NCBI RefSeq assembly: GCF_015694425.1
Contig: NZ_JADQDN010000008.1
Span: 1-64,000, forward strand
DNA length: 64,000 nucleotides
Source of the DNA: Microvirga terrestris
GTDB taxonomy: Bacteria > Pseudomonadota > Alphaproteobacteria > Rhizobiales > Beijerinckiaceae
Reading direction: 5' to 3'
Translations under genes and position numbers: made by a program
The notes under the pieces: model-generated
What the model was told of the DNA's origin: nothing
Seen by the model: the letters and a program-made list of their open reading frames with translations, nothing else
The model's database searches: none
Part shown: one piece after another, positions 17,680 to 25,967 of the stretch
Layout: each line of letters begins with the position of its first letter
Position numbering within the stretch: position 1 is the first letter of the stretch

Positions 17680-17717
17680 CGTCTTGGTCCTCATTGTCTT
17701 GGTGCTGACGATGCTAA

Positions 17718-17744
17718 GACGAGACGGGACAGCCGGATGTGACA
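17718..17744 (-). promoter_or_regulatory. ECF41-type promoter of the CMD-sigma operon
   Basis: On the minus strand the -35 element TGTCACA (17744-17738) is followed by exactly 16 nt and CGTC (17721-17718). This is the motif described for ECF41 sigma factors. The expected start site lies near 17710, about 30 nt before the CMD start codon. Confidence 0.88.
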
Positions 17745-17761
17745 TGAGGCCCGAAATCTCT

Positions 17762-17992
17762 CTAAAAATCGCTCGCCAGTCCCTTCACCTCCCAGTCCTC
17801 GTAGCGGACGGGCTCGAGGCCGCCGCGGCCCTGGAGTTCCTTCTGCTTGGCGATCTCGGCCGCGCGGGCGTCGATGTCGAGGCGGCGCTGGGCCGCCTCC
17901 TCCAAGGCCCGCTGGGCTGCGGGCGACAGGGGCTTGCCGGGAGCCGCGCCCTCGATGGGGCGATCAGGAGGAGTGTTGTCGTTGGTGCTCAT
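17762..17992 (-). CDS. DUF1674 protein, succinate dehydrogenase assembly factor 4-like
   Basis: The 76-residue soluble protein has a disordered N-terminus, a charged Ala/Arg-rich helix (AAQRALEEAAQRRLDIDARA), and the family's terminal motif GGLEPVRYEDWEVKGLASDF, close to the GG-x-x-P-x-RYGDWE-x-x-G-x-x-x-DF consensus. Mitochondrial SDHAF4 and its bacterial homologues help the flavinylated SdhA subunit assemble with SdhB. No sdh genes lie nearby. It diverges from htpX and sits just beyond the ECF41 operon's upstream region. The length is normal for the family. Confidence 0.88.
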   Translation of the reverse strand: MSTNDNTPPDRPIEGAAPGKPLSPAAQRALEEAAQRRLDIDARAAEIAKQKELQGRGGLEPVRYEDWEVKGLASDF

Positions 17993-18096
17993 GAGAAGCC
18001 TTATGCCAGAATCCCACCCCTCTTGGGAGGGAGCTGGACCGTTCCCACATAGGGGTCAAAGGATGGATACGTGCTGACCACGAGGTGGAGACCCCG

Positions 18097-19041
18097 ATGA
18101 ACACCGTCAAGACCGGAATGCTGCTGGCGGGCCTCATGGCCCTGTTCGGCGTCGTCGGCTATTTCCTGGGCGGCGGCACCGGCATGATGATCGCTTTGGG
18201 CTTTGGCTTGGCCACCAACCTCTTCGCCTACTGGAACTCGGACCGGCTGGCGCTTGCTGCGCACCACGCCGTCGAGGTGGACGAGCGCACTGCCCCCGAA
18301 CTCGTCACCATGGTGCGCGATCTCAGCCAGCGCGCTGGGCTTCCCATGCCACGGGTCTACCTCATCGACAATCCGCAGCCCAACGCGTTCGCTACCGGGC
18401 GCAACCCGGAGAATGCGGCGGTGGCTGCCACCACGGGCCTGCTGCACATGCTCTCCCGCGACGAGATCGCAGGCGTGATGGCGCACGAGCTTGCCCACAT
18501 CAAGAACCGCGACACGCTGATCATGACGGTCAGCGCGACGATTGCCGGCGCCATCGCGACGCTGGCGCAGTTCGGCTTCCTCTTCGGCGGGCGCGACGAG
18601 CGGCCTAACCCCATCGTGATGCTGGGCACCGCGCTTCTTGCGCCGATTGCCGCCATGATCATCCAGATGGCGATCAGCCGCTCGCGGGAATACGACGCCG
18701 ACCGGATGGGCGCCGCAATCTCCGGCCAGCCCCTGGCGCTCGCCTCCGCACTCGCCCGCATCGCCGGCGGCGTGGCGCAGATCCCCAACCCCGATGCGGA
18801 GCGGCGGCCTGCCACCGCCTCGCTCTTCATCATCAACCCACTCTCCGGTCAGGGCGTGGACAACCTGTTCTCCACCCATCCCGCGACGGAAAACCGGATT
18901 GCCGCGCTCCACGCTTTGGCGCAGGAGATGGGCTCGACGCCGCAAGGCGGCTTCTTTCAGCAGAGTTCATCGGGTCCATGGGGTTCTCCTGGGGGATCCG
19001 TTTCAGGTTCGACCGGCACCCGCCGCGGGCCTTGGGGATAG
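18097..19041 (+). CDS. htpX: Zinc metalloprotease HtpX, inner-membrane
   Basis: The 314-residue protease has two N-terminal transmembrane helices (about 5-25 and 30-47), the zinc motif HELAH at 130-134, two more hydrophobic helices after it (about 143-165 and 176-195), and the third-ligand region [10 protein letters not shown]. The tail is Gly/Ser-rich. HtpX degrades damaged membrane proteins, usually with FtsH, and is often heat- or envelope-stress-induced. The ATG at 18097 is preferred over an in-frame GTG at 18085, because GGTGGAG lies just ahead of it. The rsmB-like gene starts 3 bp after its stop, so both are probably one transcript. Confidence 0.95.
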   Translation: MNTVKTGMLLAGLMALFGVVGYFLGGGTGMMIALGFGLATNLFAYWNSDRLALAAHHAVEVDERTAPELVTMVRDLSQRAGLPMPRVYLIDNPQPNAFATGRNPENAAVAATTGLLHMLSRDEIAGVMAHELAHIKNRDTLIMTVSATIAGAIATLAQFGFLFGGRDERPNPIVMLGTALLAPIAAMIIQMAISRSREYDADRMGAAISGQPLALASALARIAGGVAQIPNPDAERRPATASLFIINPLSGQGVDNLFSTHPATENRIAALHALAQEMGSTPQGGFFQQSSSGPWGSPGGSVSGSTGTRRGPWG

Positions 19042-19044
19042 ATT

Positions 19045-20358
19045 TTGAGTCAATCGGACGAACAATCGGGCCTCGGCCCCCGCCGCCTTGCCTGGATGGC
19101 TGTGACCGAGACCCTCAAGCGGCGCGTGCCGCTCGACGACGTGATGGAGGAGCTGGCGCGCGCGGAGAATCTCTCCTCTCGTGACGAGGCGCTGGCACGG
19201 GCCATCGCCATCGTGACCTTCCGGCGCCTCGGCACCCTCGGGCACGCCTTGAGGGAGCGGCTCAACAAGCCGCCCAAGGACGAGCGCCTGATGCATCTGC
19301 TCGCCACCGGGGCGGCGCAGATCCTCTACCTCGACGTGCCCGACCATGCGGTCGTCGACAGCGCCGTGCAGCTGGCGCAGAACGATCCCAAGCTCCATCA
19401 CGCGGGCGGGTTCATCAACGCGGTCCTGCGCCGTGTGGCCCGCGAGCGCGACGTCATCCTGGCCGAGAGCGACCCATGGCTCGACACGCCCACTTGGCTC
19501 GAGGAGCGCTGGATCGCGCAATACGGCGAGGCACTGGCCCAGACAATCGCCGAAGCGCACCGCTCCATGGCTTCCGTCGACCTGACGGTGAAGAGCGATC
19601 CTGAGTCCTGGACCGAGCGTCTGGGCGGCGTGCTCCTGCCCACAGGCAGCATCCGGCTCAAAGAGCGCACTGCGATCCGCGAGCTTCCCGGCTTCGAGGA
19701 CGGCGAATGGTGGGTACAGGACGCCGCCGCCGCCCTGCCGGCCCGCCTGCTTCAGGCCAAACCCGGCGAGCGCATCGCGGATCTCTGCGCCGCGCCCGGC
19801 GGCAAGACCGCGCAACTGGCGGCCGCCGGCGCCGAGGTGCTTGCGGTCGACCGCTCGGCGAAACGTCTGCAACGGCTCGATGAAAACCTCGCCCGCCTGA
19901 ACCTGAAGGCCGAGACCCGCGCCATCGACGCGGAAAAGCTCGACGCGGAGCCCTTCGACGCCATCCTGCTCGACGCCCCGTGCTCGGCCACCGGCACCAT
20001 CCGCCGCCACCCGGACGTGGCCTGGACCAAGAGCGACGAGGACATCCGCAAGCTCGCCGGCCTCCAGAGCCGTCTCCTCGACAAGGCCGCGAACTTGCTG
20101 AAGCCCGGTGGGCGGCTCGTCTACTGCACCTGCTCGTTGGAAGCCGAGGAAGGTGAGCGGCAGGCGGAAAGCTTCCTGGCGCGTCACCCCGAGTTCACCC
20201 GCCTGCCCATTACCCCCGACGAAATCGGCGGCTTTGCCGAGTGCATCACGCCACAGGGCGATGTCAGAACCCTGCCGAGCCAGATGGCGCTGGCGGACCA
20301 TGACCGCTCCGGCCTCGATGGCTTCTTTGTCGCACGGTTTGTTCACAGCCCTTCGTGA
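19045..20358 (+). CDS. RsmB/NOP2-family RNA (cytosine-5)-methyltransferase
   Basis: The 437-residue protein has an N-terminal NusB-like RNA-binding domain (about 10-140) and a Rossmann methyltransferase domain: motif I CAAPGGKTAQLAAAGAEVLA, motif IV LLDAPCSATG with Cys313, and motif VI VYCTCSLEAEE with the catalytic Cys363. This matches the two-cysteine mechanism of m5C methyltransferases such as RsmB, which modifies C967 of 16S rRNA. Translation appears to start at a TTG at 19045, with GGGGATAG ahead of it and only 3 bp after htpX. Gene order htpX-rsmB-heparinase-purH resembles what I recall from related genomes. Confidence 0.93.
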   Translation: MSQSDEQSGLGPRRLAWMAVTETLKRRVPLDDVMEELARAENLSSRDEALARAIAIVTFRRLGTLGHALRERLNKPPKDERLMHLLATGAAQILYLDVPDHAVVDSAVQLAQNDPKLHHAGGFINAVLRRVARERDVILAESDPWLDTPTWLEERWIAQYGEALAQTIAEAHRSMASVDLTVKSDPESWTERLGGVLLPTGSIRLKERTAIRELPGFEDGEWWVQDAAAALPARLLQAKPGERIADLCAAPGGKTAQLAAAGAEVLAVDRSAKRLQRLDENLARLNLKAETRAIDAEKLDAEPFDAILLDAPCSATGTIRRHPDVAWTKSDEDIRKLAGLQSRLLDKAANLLKPGGRLVYCTCSLEAEEGERQAESFLARHPEFTRLPITPDEIGGFAECITPQGDVRTLPSQMALADHDRSGLDGFFVARFVHSPS

Positions 20359-20450
20359 CGATGGTGAATGGTCTCTTACCGGGTGTTAACCGGTCAGCAG
20401 GAACTCCTCGCTTAAGTTGGCTGAGATTTGGAGCGCCTAACAATCCCCTT

Positions 20451-20551
20451 CATCCTGAAAAGCCTGCGCAGCAGGCGTCTCGAAGGAGGGTCCAGTAATC
20501 TCTGGAGGCGCCTTGTCCTTCGAGACGGACCTGAAGGTCCTCTTCAGGATG
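20451..20551. repeat. Family C palindromic repeat (CATCCTGAA...TTCAGGATG)
   Basis: The ends CATCCTGAA and TTCAGGATG are inverted, with inner arms GTCTCGAAGGA and TCCTTCGAGAC. It resembles a common Hyphomicrobiales intergenic element (CCTCATCCTGAGGA type). It lies between the rsmB-like and heparinase-like genes and forms part of the latter's leader. I saw only one copy in the window. Confidence 0.8.
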
Positions 20552-20603
20552 AGGCTTAGGTGGTTTGTCGGCAGTTCTTGAGCGAACAAGAGGAGCGCCA
20601 CGG

Positions 20604-22358
20604 GTGGATTTCGGGCCGGATCGCTGGCGTTTGTACAGGCTTGCCCTTCGCGAGGCAGGCCGCGCCGCGCGTGAAAGCATGGTCTGGAGCCTGTCCCGGC
20701 TCTCCGGCGCCCCCGTGCCCACGCGACTGCTCTTCGCCCCCCAGGACCTGCGCACCGCCGATCCCACCATCGCGACCGACATCTATTCCGGCTTCTTCGC
20801 GTTCTCGGGCCGCGCCGTCACCACCGGCGGGCGCTCGCCCTTCGCGTTTTCGCCCCCGAGCCGCGCCTGGGGCGAGGCGCTCTACGGCTTCGGCTGGCTG
20901 CGCCACCTGCGCGCCGCCGGCACGGCGCTGGCCCAGGCCAATGCCCGCTCCCTGGTCGACGAGTTCGTCACCTCCAAGCTCGGCGACAAGCGCATTGCCT
21001 GCAGCACCGAGATCACGGCGCGCCGGCTCATGTCGTTCATCAGCCAGTCGCCGCTGATCCTGGAAGGCGCCGACCATGCCTTCTACCAGCGGTTCCTGAA
21101 GATCATCGGGCAGCATGTGCGCATTCTGGAGCGCCAGATCCGCGCCGGCGCCCTGCCCTATCAGCAGCTCATGGCGGCGATTGCGCTCTGCTATGCGGGC
21201 CTGTGCTGCGAAGGCCTCGACCGCACCTTGCGCCGTGCGAGCCGCCTGCTGTCACGGGAACTCGACCGCCAGATCCTGGCCGATGGCGGACATGTGAGCC
21301 GCAACCCGCGCATCGTCGTCGAGCTGCTGTTCGACCTGCTGCCCTTGCGCCAAATGTTCGCCAGCCGCGAGGTCGACACGCCCGAGGCGCTGCTGCGCTC
21401 CGTCGACCGCATGCTGCCGATGGTGCGCCTGTTCCGGCACGGGGACGGCACGCTCTCGCACTTCAACGGCATGGGCGTGACGGCGGCCGACCATCTTGCA
21501 ACGCTGCTCACCTATGACGACATGCGCAGCCAGCCGATCCACCACGCACCGCATTCCGGCTATGAGCGGCTGGAGGCCGGACGCACCCTGCTCGTCGCCG
21601 ATGTGGGCGCGCCGCCCCCGCGTCCCCTGTCGCAGGAGGCGGGTGCAGGCTGCCTGTCCTTCGAGTTCTCGAGCGCCGCGCAGCGCATCGTGGTCAATTG
21701 CGGCATGCCGCAGATCGCAACCGATCCGATCATCCAGGCCTCGCGCTCGACCGCCGCGCATTCCACCGCTTCCATCAACGACATCTCCTCCTGTCAGATC
21801 GTCGACAAGAAAGGGAGCTGGCTGCAGCGCCGGATGTCGGCCTGGCTCCTGCGCCGGGTCGGCCCGGTCATCCTGAGTGGGCCGGAGCGGGTGAATGCGG
21901 AGCGCAGCGAGCGCGAGCACGCACAGCTTCTCAGCGCCAGCCACGACGGCTACAAGGCGCGCTTCGGCCTCACCCATGAGCGGCGCTGGCAGCTCGCACC
22001 CAAGGGCAACGTGCTCGAAGGCGAGGACAATTTCTGGAGCGAAGGGGGCAACCCCGGCAGCGCCCAGGCCATCATCCGCTTCCATCTCGCGCCCGGCATC
22101 AAGGCAAGCATTGCCCAGGGCGGCCGGGTGGTGATGCTGGTGCTGCCAAACCGGGAGGCCTGGCAGTTTTCGGCCGCTCCCATCGAAGCCGAGATCGAGG
22201 ACAGCGTGTTCCTCGCCACCGCCGACGGCCTGCGCCGCACGGAGCAGATCGTGCTGACCGTCCGCCCCAGCGAGACTCCGACAATCCGCTGGCGCTTCGA
22301 GCGCTTGGCGCGCACGTTCGAGCCGAACCAGCCGCAGGAGCAGGCGGAGCTGATTTGA
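20604..22358 (+). CDS. Heparinase II/III family protein
   Basis: The 584-residue product carries the heparinase II/III-like pattern: an alpha-helical toroid with conserved YGFGWLRHLRA and an Arg/His-rich middle (DGGHVSRNPRIVVELLFDLL). A C-terminal beta-rich part follows with HSTASINDISS and a GYKARFGLTHERRWQL segment. Members bind or cleave uronate-containing polysaccharides; in this neighbourhood, next to purH, the substrate is unknown and no signal peptide is visible. I prefer the GTG at 20604 because AAGAGGAG stands 8 nt before it; a TTG at 20565 would begin at the edge of a palindromic repeat and lacks spacing for a ribosome-binding site. Confidence 0.88.
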   Translation: MDFGPDRWRLYRLALREAGRAARESMVWSLSRLSGAPVPTRLLFAPQDLRTADPTIATDIYSGFFAFSGRAVTTGGRSPFAFSPPSRAWGEALYGFGWLRHLRAAGTALAQANARSLVDEFVTSKLGDKRIACSTEITARRLMSFISQSPLILEGADHAFYQRFLKIIGQHVRILERQIRAGALPYQQLMAAIALCYAGLCCEGLDRTLRRASRLLSRELDRQILADGGHVSRNPRIVVELLFDLLPLRQMFASREVDTPEALLRSVDRMLPMVRLFRHGDGTLSHFNGMGVTAADHLATLLTYDDMRSQPIHHAPHSGYERLEAGRTLLVADVGAPPPRPLSQEAGAGCLSFEFSSAAQRIVVNCGMPQIATDPIIQASRSTAAHSTASINDISSCQIVDKKGSWLQRRMSAWLLRRVGPVILSGPERVNAERSEREHAQLLSASHDGYKARFGLTHERRWQLAPKGNVLEGEDNFWSEGGNPGSAQAIIRFHLAPGIKASIAQGGRVVMLVLPNREAWQFSAAPIEAEIEDSVFLATADGLRRTEQIVLTVRPSETPTIRWRFERLARTFEPNQPQEQAELI

Positions 22359-22437
22359 AGGTAAGTCTACCAGACAATGAGCGAGGTCTAAGGGGATTTT
22401 CCTGAGAGGTTGAGCCATTAAATTGTTGCGCCTGTTT

Positions 22438-22545
22438 CCCTCCCCCTTGTGGGGAGGGATCAAGGGTGGGGGTGCCAACGCCTGACCTTCATAGGCTATC
22501 GCTCACACCCCCACCTCCAACTCCTCCCCACAAGGGGGAGGAGGG
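22438..22545 (+). repeat. Family A palindromic repeat, copy 2
   Basis: It has the same arms as copy 1 (TCCCCCTTGTGGGGAGGG and CTCCCCACAAGGGGGAGGAG) with a different central 35 bp. It lies between the heparinase-like gene and the convergent DUF1127 gene. Confidence 0.92.
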
Positions 22546-22594
22546 TTGCCCGCGCTTTGTAAGGCAGCTTCTGAGGACTCACGACTCTCCTTGT

Positions 22595-22828
22595 CTAAGG
22601 CGGCGGATTCATCCACCATTCGCCGACCCGGCTTTCGGGTTCGCGCCACACGCCGATGTCGCGCAACGCATGGTCGTTGAGATGCTCGAGCCTTTGTAAA
22701 GCCCACCGATAGGTGAAGTGGTTCCATGATGCAGCCATTCCCGCCACCCAGGATGCAACGATCCTGAACGTCAGAATGGCCCGGTCAAAGCGGGGCTTGC
22801 GTTTCGGCGCAGGGAAATGTGTGTTCAT
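22595..22828 (-). CDS. DUF1127 small protein (YjiS-like)
   Basis: The 77-residue protein ends with the DUF1127 core RLEHLNDHALRDIGVWREPE, very close to the family consensus L-x-x-L-x-D-x-x-L-x-DIG. Upstream is an amphipathic Trp-rich helix (VASWVAGMAASWNHFTYRW). DUF1127 proteins are Arg-rich, growth-phase or stress regulated; some bind RNA or affect phosphate and carbon metabolism in alphaproteobacteria. The ATG at 22826-22828 has GGGGAGA 6 nt upstream and is preferred over a TTG 15 nt earlier. No operon partner is evident. Confidence 0.85.
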   Translation of the reverse strand: MNTHFPAPKRKPRFDRAILTFRIVASWVAGMAASWNHFTYRWALQRLEHLNDHALRDIGVWREPESRVGEWWMNPPP

Positions 22829-22869
22829 GCTTGCTCTCCCCAATCGATAGGAGGAGAGCAGAGAACGTC

Positions 22870-22897
22870 AGGACCCTACCCGCCTCGGGAGGGTCCT
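22870..22897. other. Hairpin-forming inverted repeat upstream of the DUF1127 gene
   Basis: AGGACCC (22870-22876) and GGGTCCT (22891-22897) pair, with an inner CCCG/CGGG. No T tract follows on either strand, so a terminator is unlikely. It lies about 42 bp before the DUF1127 start and could be part of its 5' leader. Confidence 0.4.
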
Positions 22898-23078
22898 CGG
22901 GAATGATCAGGCACGCATCAGCGCAACACCCATCCCGCGCACCCTTTGAGGTACGTGAATTGATGGGTAAGCCAGGTCATGCGCTTGATCATGACAGCAA
23001 TCCTAGCAGAGGTTATATCATCCGCCAAGGTTTTGAGTGCTTTGAAATTGGCACGACCTCATGAGCAGAAGAGGGTAA

Positions 23079-23642
23079 ATGGAGTGGTTCGTTGTCATTT
23101 CCGGCTGTTCGGGCGGTGGCAAATCTACTTTGCTCGCTGAGCTTGGTAGGCGTGGGCACCCCATCGTGGAGGAGCCTGGCCGACGGATTGTGAAACAAGA
23201 ACTGCGAGAAGGAGGGACGGCGCTTCCCTGGAAGGACGAACGAGCCTTTTCTCACCGTGCAATCGCTATGGCCCTGGACGATCGAGCGGCAGCGACCGCT
23301 CTGAACGGATGGGTGTTCTTTGACAGGAGCTTGGTGGACGCTGCGGCATTCCTACAGCACGTGACACATGAGCCAGTTCTCACTTCACTCGCTCAGTCGC
23401 ATCGTTACCACCACACTGTGTTCCTGACGCCGCCGTGGCCGGAAATCTACGTGAATGATCCAGAGCGGCGTCACGACATGGAAGCAGCGGAAGCTGAATA
23501 CTCTCGGCTGCTAGAGGCCTACCCCATGCTTGGGTACAAAGTTTCTATCCTGCCCAGGGTGAGTGTGGCGGAGCGTGCCGATATGATCGAGAGGGCTCTG
23601 GCAGATGAATCGCACTGTTCAGGCCCGATGGAAGGTCAATGA
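23079..23642 (+). CDS. P-loop NTPase, AAA_28/NadR-kinase-like
   Basis: The 187-residue protein starts with a Walker A loop at residues 9-16 (GCSGGGKS) in FVVISGCSGGGKSTLLAELG. It has a conserved IVEEPGRRIVKQEL stretch, a Walker-B-like VFFDRSLVDAA, and an Arg finger/lid region around NDPERRHDMEAAEAEYSRL. This is the layout of the AAA_28 family, related to the kinase domain of NadR and to small-molecule kinases. The substrate is unknown. Its base use is visibly less GC-rich than purH's, with many CAT, AAA and TTG codons, suggesting a later arrival. It stands on the same strand 123 bp before purH. Confidence 0.78.
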   Translation: MEWFVVISGCSGGGKSTLLAELGRRGHPIVEEPGRRIVKQELREGGTALPWKDERAFSHRAIAMALDDRAAATALNGWVFFDRSLVDAAAFLQHVTHEPVLTSLAQSHRYHHTVFLTPPWPEIYVNDPERRHDMEAAEAEYSRLLEAYPMLGYKVSILPRVSVAERADMIERALADESHCSGPMEGQ

Positions 23643-23765
23643 CCAGCGCCAACGGCTTCGCCCGCCATTGCGCATGGGGTGGCCTGAAACTCTGGCCTCC
23701 CCGGTTCCCATCCCGCACCCGCCATGCTATCGCGCCCACATCTTTCCTTGAATGGAGCGGCCGTC

Positions 23766-25358
23766 ATGCCGAGCGACCTGAAGCGCGTCTCCCGTGCTCT
23801 GCTTTCCGTATCCGACAAGACGGGTCTCGTGGACTTCGCCCAGGCGCTCCATGAGCGCGGCATTGAGCTGGTCTCCACCGGCGGCACGCACAAGGCCTTG
23901 AGCGAGGCTGGGCTGCCCGTAAAAGACGTGAGCGAGCTTACGGGCTTTCCGGAGATGATGGACGGGCGCGTGAAGACGCTTCACCCGGCCGTCCATGGCG
24001 GGCTCCTGGCGATCCGCTCCAATCCGGAGCATCAGGCGGCGATGCTGGCGCACGGCATCCAGGCCATCGACCTCCTGGTGGTGAATCTCTATCCGTTCGA
24101 GGCGACGGTCGCGGCCGGCAAGCCATACGATGACTGCATCGAAAACATCGACATCGGCGGCCCGGCGATGATCCGCGCGGCGGCCAAGAACCATGGCGAC
24201 GTGGCCGTGGTGGTGGACGGCGCCGATTATGCGGCCGTTCTCGACGATCTCGCGCAATACGACGGCTCGGTGACGCTCACCCTGCGCCGCCGACTGGCCC
24301 AAAAGGCCTATTCCCGCACGGCCGCCTACGATGCGGCGATCTCCAACTGGTTCGCGAACGAGCTTGGCGAAGCGACACCGCCGTTCCGGGCTCTCGGCGG
24401 ATCGATTGCGGAAGTGATGCGCTACGGCGAAAACCCGCACCAGTCTGCCGCCTTCTACCGCACGCCGGAAAACCGGCCGGGCGTGGCCACCGCCCGCCAG
24501 GTGCAGGGCAAGCAGCTTTCCTACAACAACATCAACGACACCGATGCGGCCTACGAGGCAGTCGCGGAATTCGCGCCTGAACGCTCGGCCGCCATCGTGA
24601 TCGTCAAGCACGCCAACCCGTGCGGCGTGGCCGAGGGCGCGAGCCTTCGCGAGGCCTACGAGAAGGCCCTGCGCTGCGATCCGGTCTCGGCCTTCGGCGG
24701 CATTGTGGCCATGAACCGGACACTCGATGCGGAGGCCGCCAAGGCCATCACGGAAATCTTCACCGAGGTGATCATCGCGCCCGATGCGAGCGAGGAGGCG
24801 GTTGCCATCGTGGCGGCCAAGAAGAACCTGCGCCTGCTGCTCGCCGGCTCCCTGCCCGATCCGCGCGCACCGGGCCTGACCGTGCGCACGGTCGCCGGCG
24901 GCTTCCTGGCCCAGAACCGCGACAACGCCGTGGTCGACGCCATGGACCTGAAGGTGGTGACGAAGCGGGCACCGACCGAGCAGGAGCTCGCCGACCTACG
25001 TTTCGCCTTCCGGGTCGCCAAGCACGTGAAGTCGAACGCCATCGTGTATGCGAAGGACCTCGCCACGGTGGGCATCGGCGCCGGCCAGATGAGCCGCGTC
25101 GATTCCTCCCGTATCGCCGCCTGGAAAGCCGCCGAGGCCGCGAAAGCCGCGAACCTGTCTGAGACCCTCGCCAAGGGTTCCGTGGTGGCCTCCGACGCCT
25201 TCTTCCCCTTCGCCGACGGCCTGCTCGCCGCAGCCGAGGCCGGCGCCACCGCGGTGATCCAGCCCGGCGGCTCCATGCGCGACGACGAGGTTATCAAGGC
25301 CGCCGACGAGGCAGGGCTGGCGATGGTGTTCACCGGGCACCGGCATTTCCGGCACTGA
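23766..25358 (+). CDS. purH: Bifunctional AICAR formyltransferase / IMP cyclohydrolase
   Basis: The 530-residue enzyme catalyses the last two steps of IMP synthesis. The N-terminal MGS-like cyclohydrolase domain shows [30 protein letters not shown] and [20 protein letters not shown]. The C-terminal transformylase domain has [13 protein letters not shown], the catalytic Lys-His in [25 protein letters not shown], and the terminal [26 protein letters not shown] use the ATG at 23766, which has GGAG 8 nt upstream and matches the family start, over an in-frame ATG 42 nt earlier. Downstream is a composite palindromic repeat. Confidence 0.98.
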   Translation: MPSDLKRVSRALLSVSDKTGLVDFAQALHERGIELVSTGGTHKALSEAGLPVKDVSELTGFPEMMDGRVKTLHPAVHGGLLAIRSNPEHQAAMLAHGIQAIDLLVVNLYPFEATVAAGKPYDDCIENIDIGGPAMIRAAAKNHGDVAVVVDGADYAAVLDDLAQYDGSVTLTLRRRLAQKAYSRTAAYDAAISNWFANELGEATPPFRALGGSIAEVMRYGENPHQSAAFYRTPENRPGVATARQVQGKQLSYNNINDTDAAYEAVAEFAPERSAAIVIVKHANPCGVAEGASLREAYEKALRCDPVSAFGGIVAMNRTLDAEAAKAITEIFTEVIIAPDASEEAVAIVAAKKNLRLLLAGSLPDPRAPGLTVRTVAGGFLAQNRDNAVVDAMDLKVVTKRAPTEQELADLRFAFRVAKHVKSNAIVYAKDLATVGIGAGQMSRVDSSRIAAWKAAEAAKAANLSETLAKGSVVASDAFFPFADGLLAAAEAGATAVIQPGGSMRDDEVIKAADEAGLAMVFTGHRHFRH

Positions 25359-25373
25359 ATCTAGGAAACAAGC

Positions 25374-25592
25374 GTCATCCCGGACGCCGCAGGGATCCGG
25401 GATCGTCTGACGAGTATGGCGCGGGAAACCCTCCTCCCCCTTGTGGGGAGGAGTTGGAGGTGGGGGTGCTGGCGCCACCTTCTGACGGAATGGTGCTCAC
25501 CCCCCACCCTGACCCTCCCCACAAGGGGGAGGGAAAAAACATGCGCCTTATCCTGAGAACGATCCCGGATCGCCTGCGGCGTCCGGGATGAC
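25374..25592. repeat. Composite repeat: family B arms enclosing family A copy 3
   Basis: The outer arms GTCATCCCGGACGCCGCAGG and CTGCGGCGTCCGGGATGAC are near-perfect inverted repeats, each with ATCCGGGATCGT/ACGATCCCGGAT just inside. Family A copy 3 sits between them. The whole unit fits between the purH stop (15 bp) and the ybjQ-like gene. Confidence 0.88.
25429..25533 (-). repeat. Family A palindromic repeat, copy 3 (reverse orientation)
   Basis: The CTCCTCCCCCTTGTGGGG arm is on the left and CCTCCCCACAAGGGGGAGGG on the right, so orientation is opposite to copies 1 and 2. It is nested within the family B arms of the 25374-25592 unit. Confidence 0.9.
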
Positions 25593-25639
25593 ATTTCTCC
25601 TTTCCCTTCCCATCTGAAGCGGAGCAGAAGGAGAGCCCC

Positions 25640-25960
25640 ATGATCATCACCACGACGCCCACCATCGAAGGTCGCCGCATCGCGTCCTATCGCGGCATCG
25701 TCTCGGGTGAGGCGATCCTCGGCGCCAACGTGTTCCGCGATTTCTTCGCCTCCATCCGCGACGTGGTGGGTGGGCGCGCGGGCTCATACGAGCGCGTGCT
25801 GCGCGACGGGCGCGACACGGCCATCCAGGAGATGATCGAGGAGGCGCAGCGTCTCGGCGCGCACGCCATCGTGGGCGTCCATCTCGATTACGGCGCGCTC
25901 GGCAAGAACGAAGGCATGATGATGGTGTCGGTCAGCGGCACGGCGGTGACGCTGGAATAA
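25640..25960 (+). CDS. YbjQ/UPF0145 family protein
   Basis: The 106-residue protein matches the UPF0145 (putative heavy-metal-binding) pattern: [50 protein letters not shown] in the N-terminal part (seen as consecutive blocks), then [17 protein letters not shown] and a terminal [11 protein letters not shown]. Members form a pentameric dodecin-like fold with unknown physiological function. AGGAG lies 6 nt before the ATG. It converges with the MFS gene, 7 bp apart. Confidence 0.92.
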   Translation: MIITTTPTIEGRRIASYRGIVSGEAILGANVFRDFFASIRDVVGGRAGSYERVLRDGRDTAIQEMIEEAQRLGAHAIVGVHLDYGALGKNEGMMMVSVSGTAVTLE

Positions 25961-25967
25961 GCGCCGC

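Noticed and set aside
22870-22897. The hairpin as a transcription terminator or attenuator
   Set aside because: There is no T tract on either strand and no leader peptide that I can support.
25361-25680. Short minus-strand frames over the composite repeat encoding PPPTPPHKGEE-like strings
   Set aside because: The protein string is the translation of the palindrome and occurs at several unrelated repeat copies; there is no independent coding evidence.
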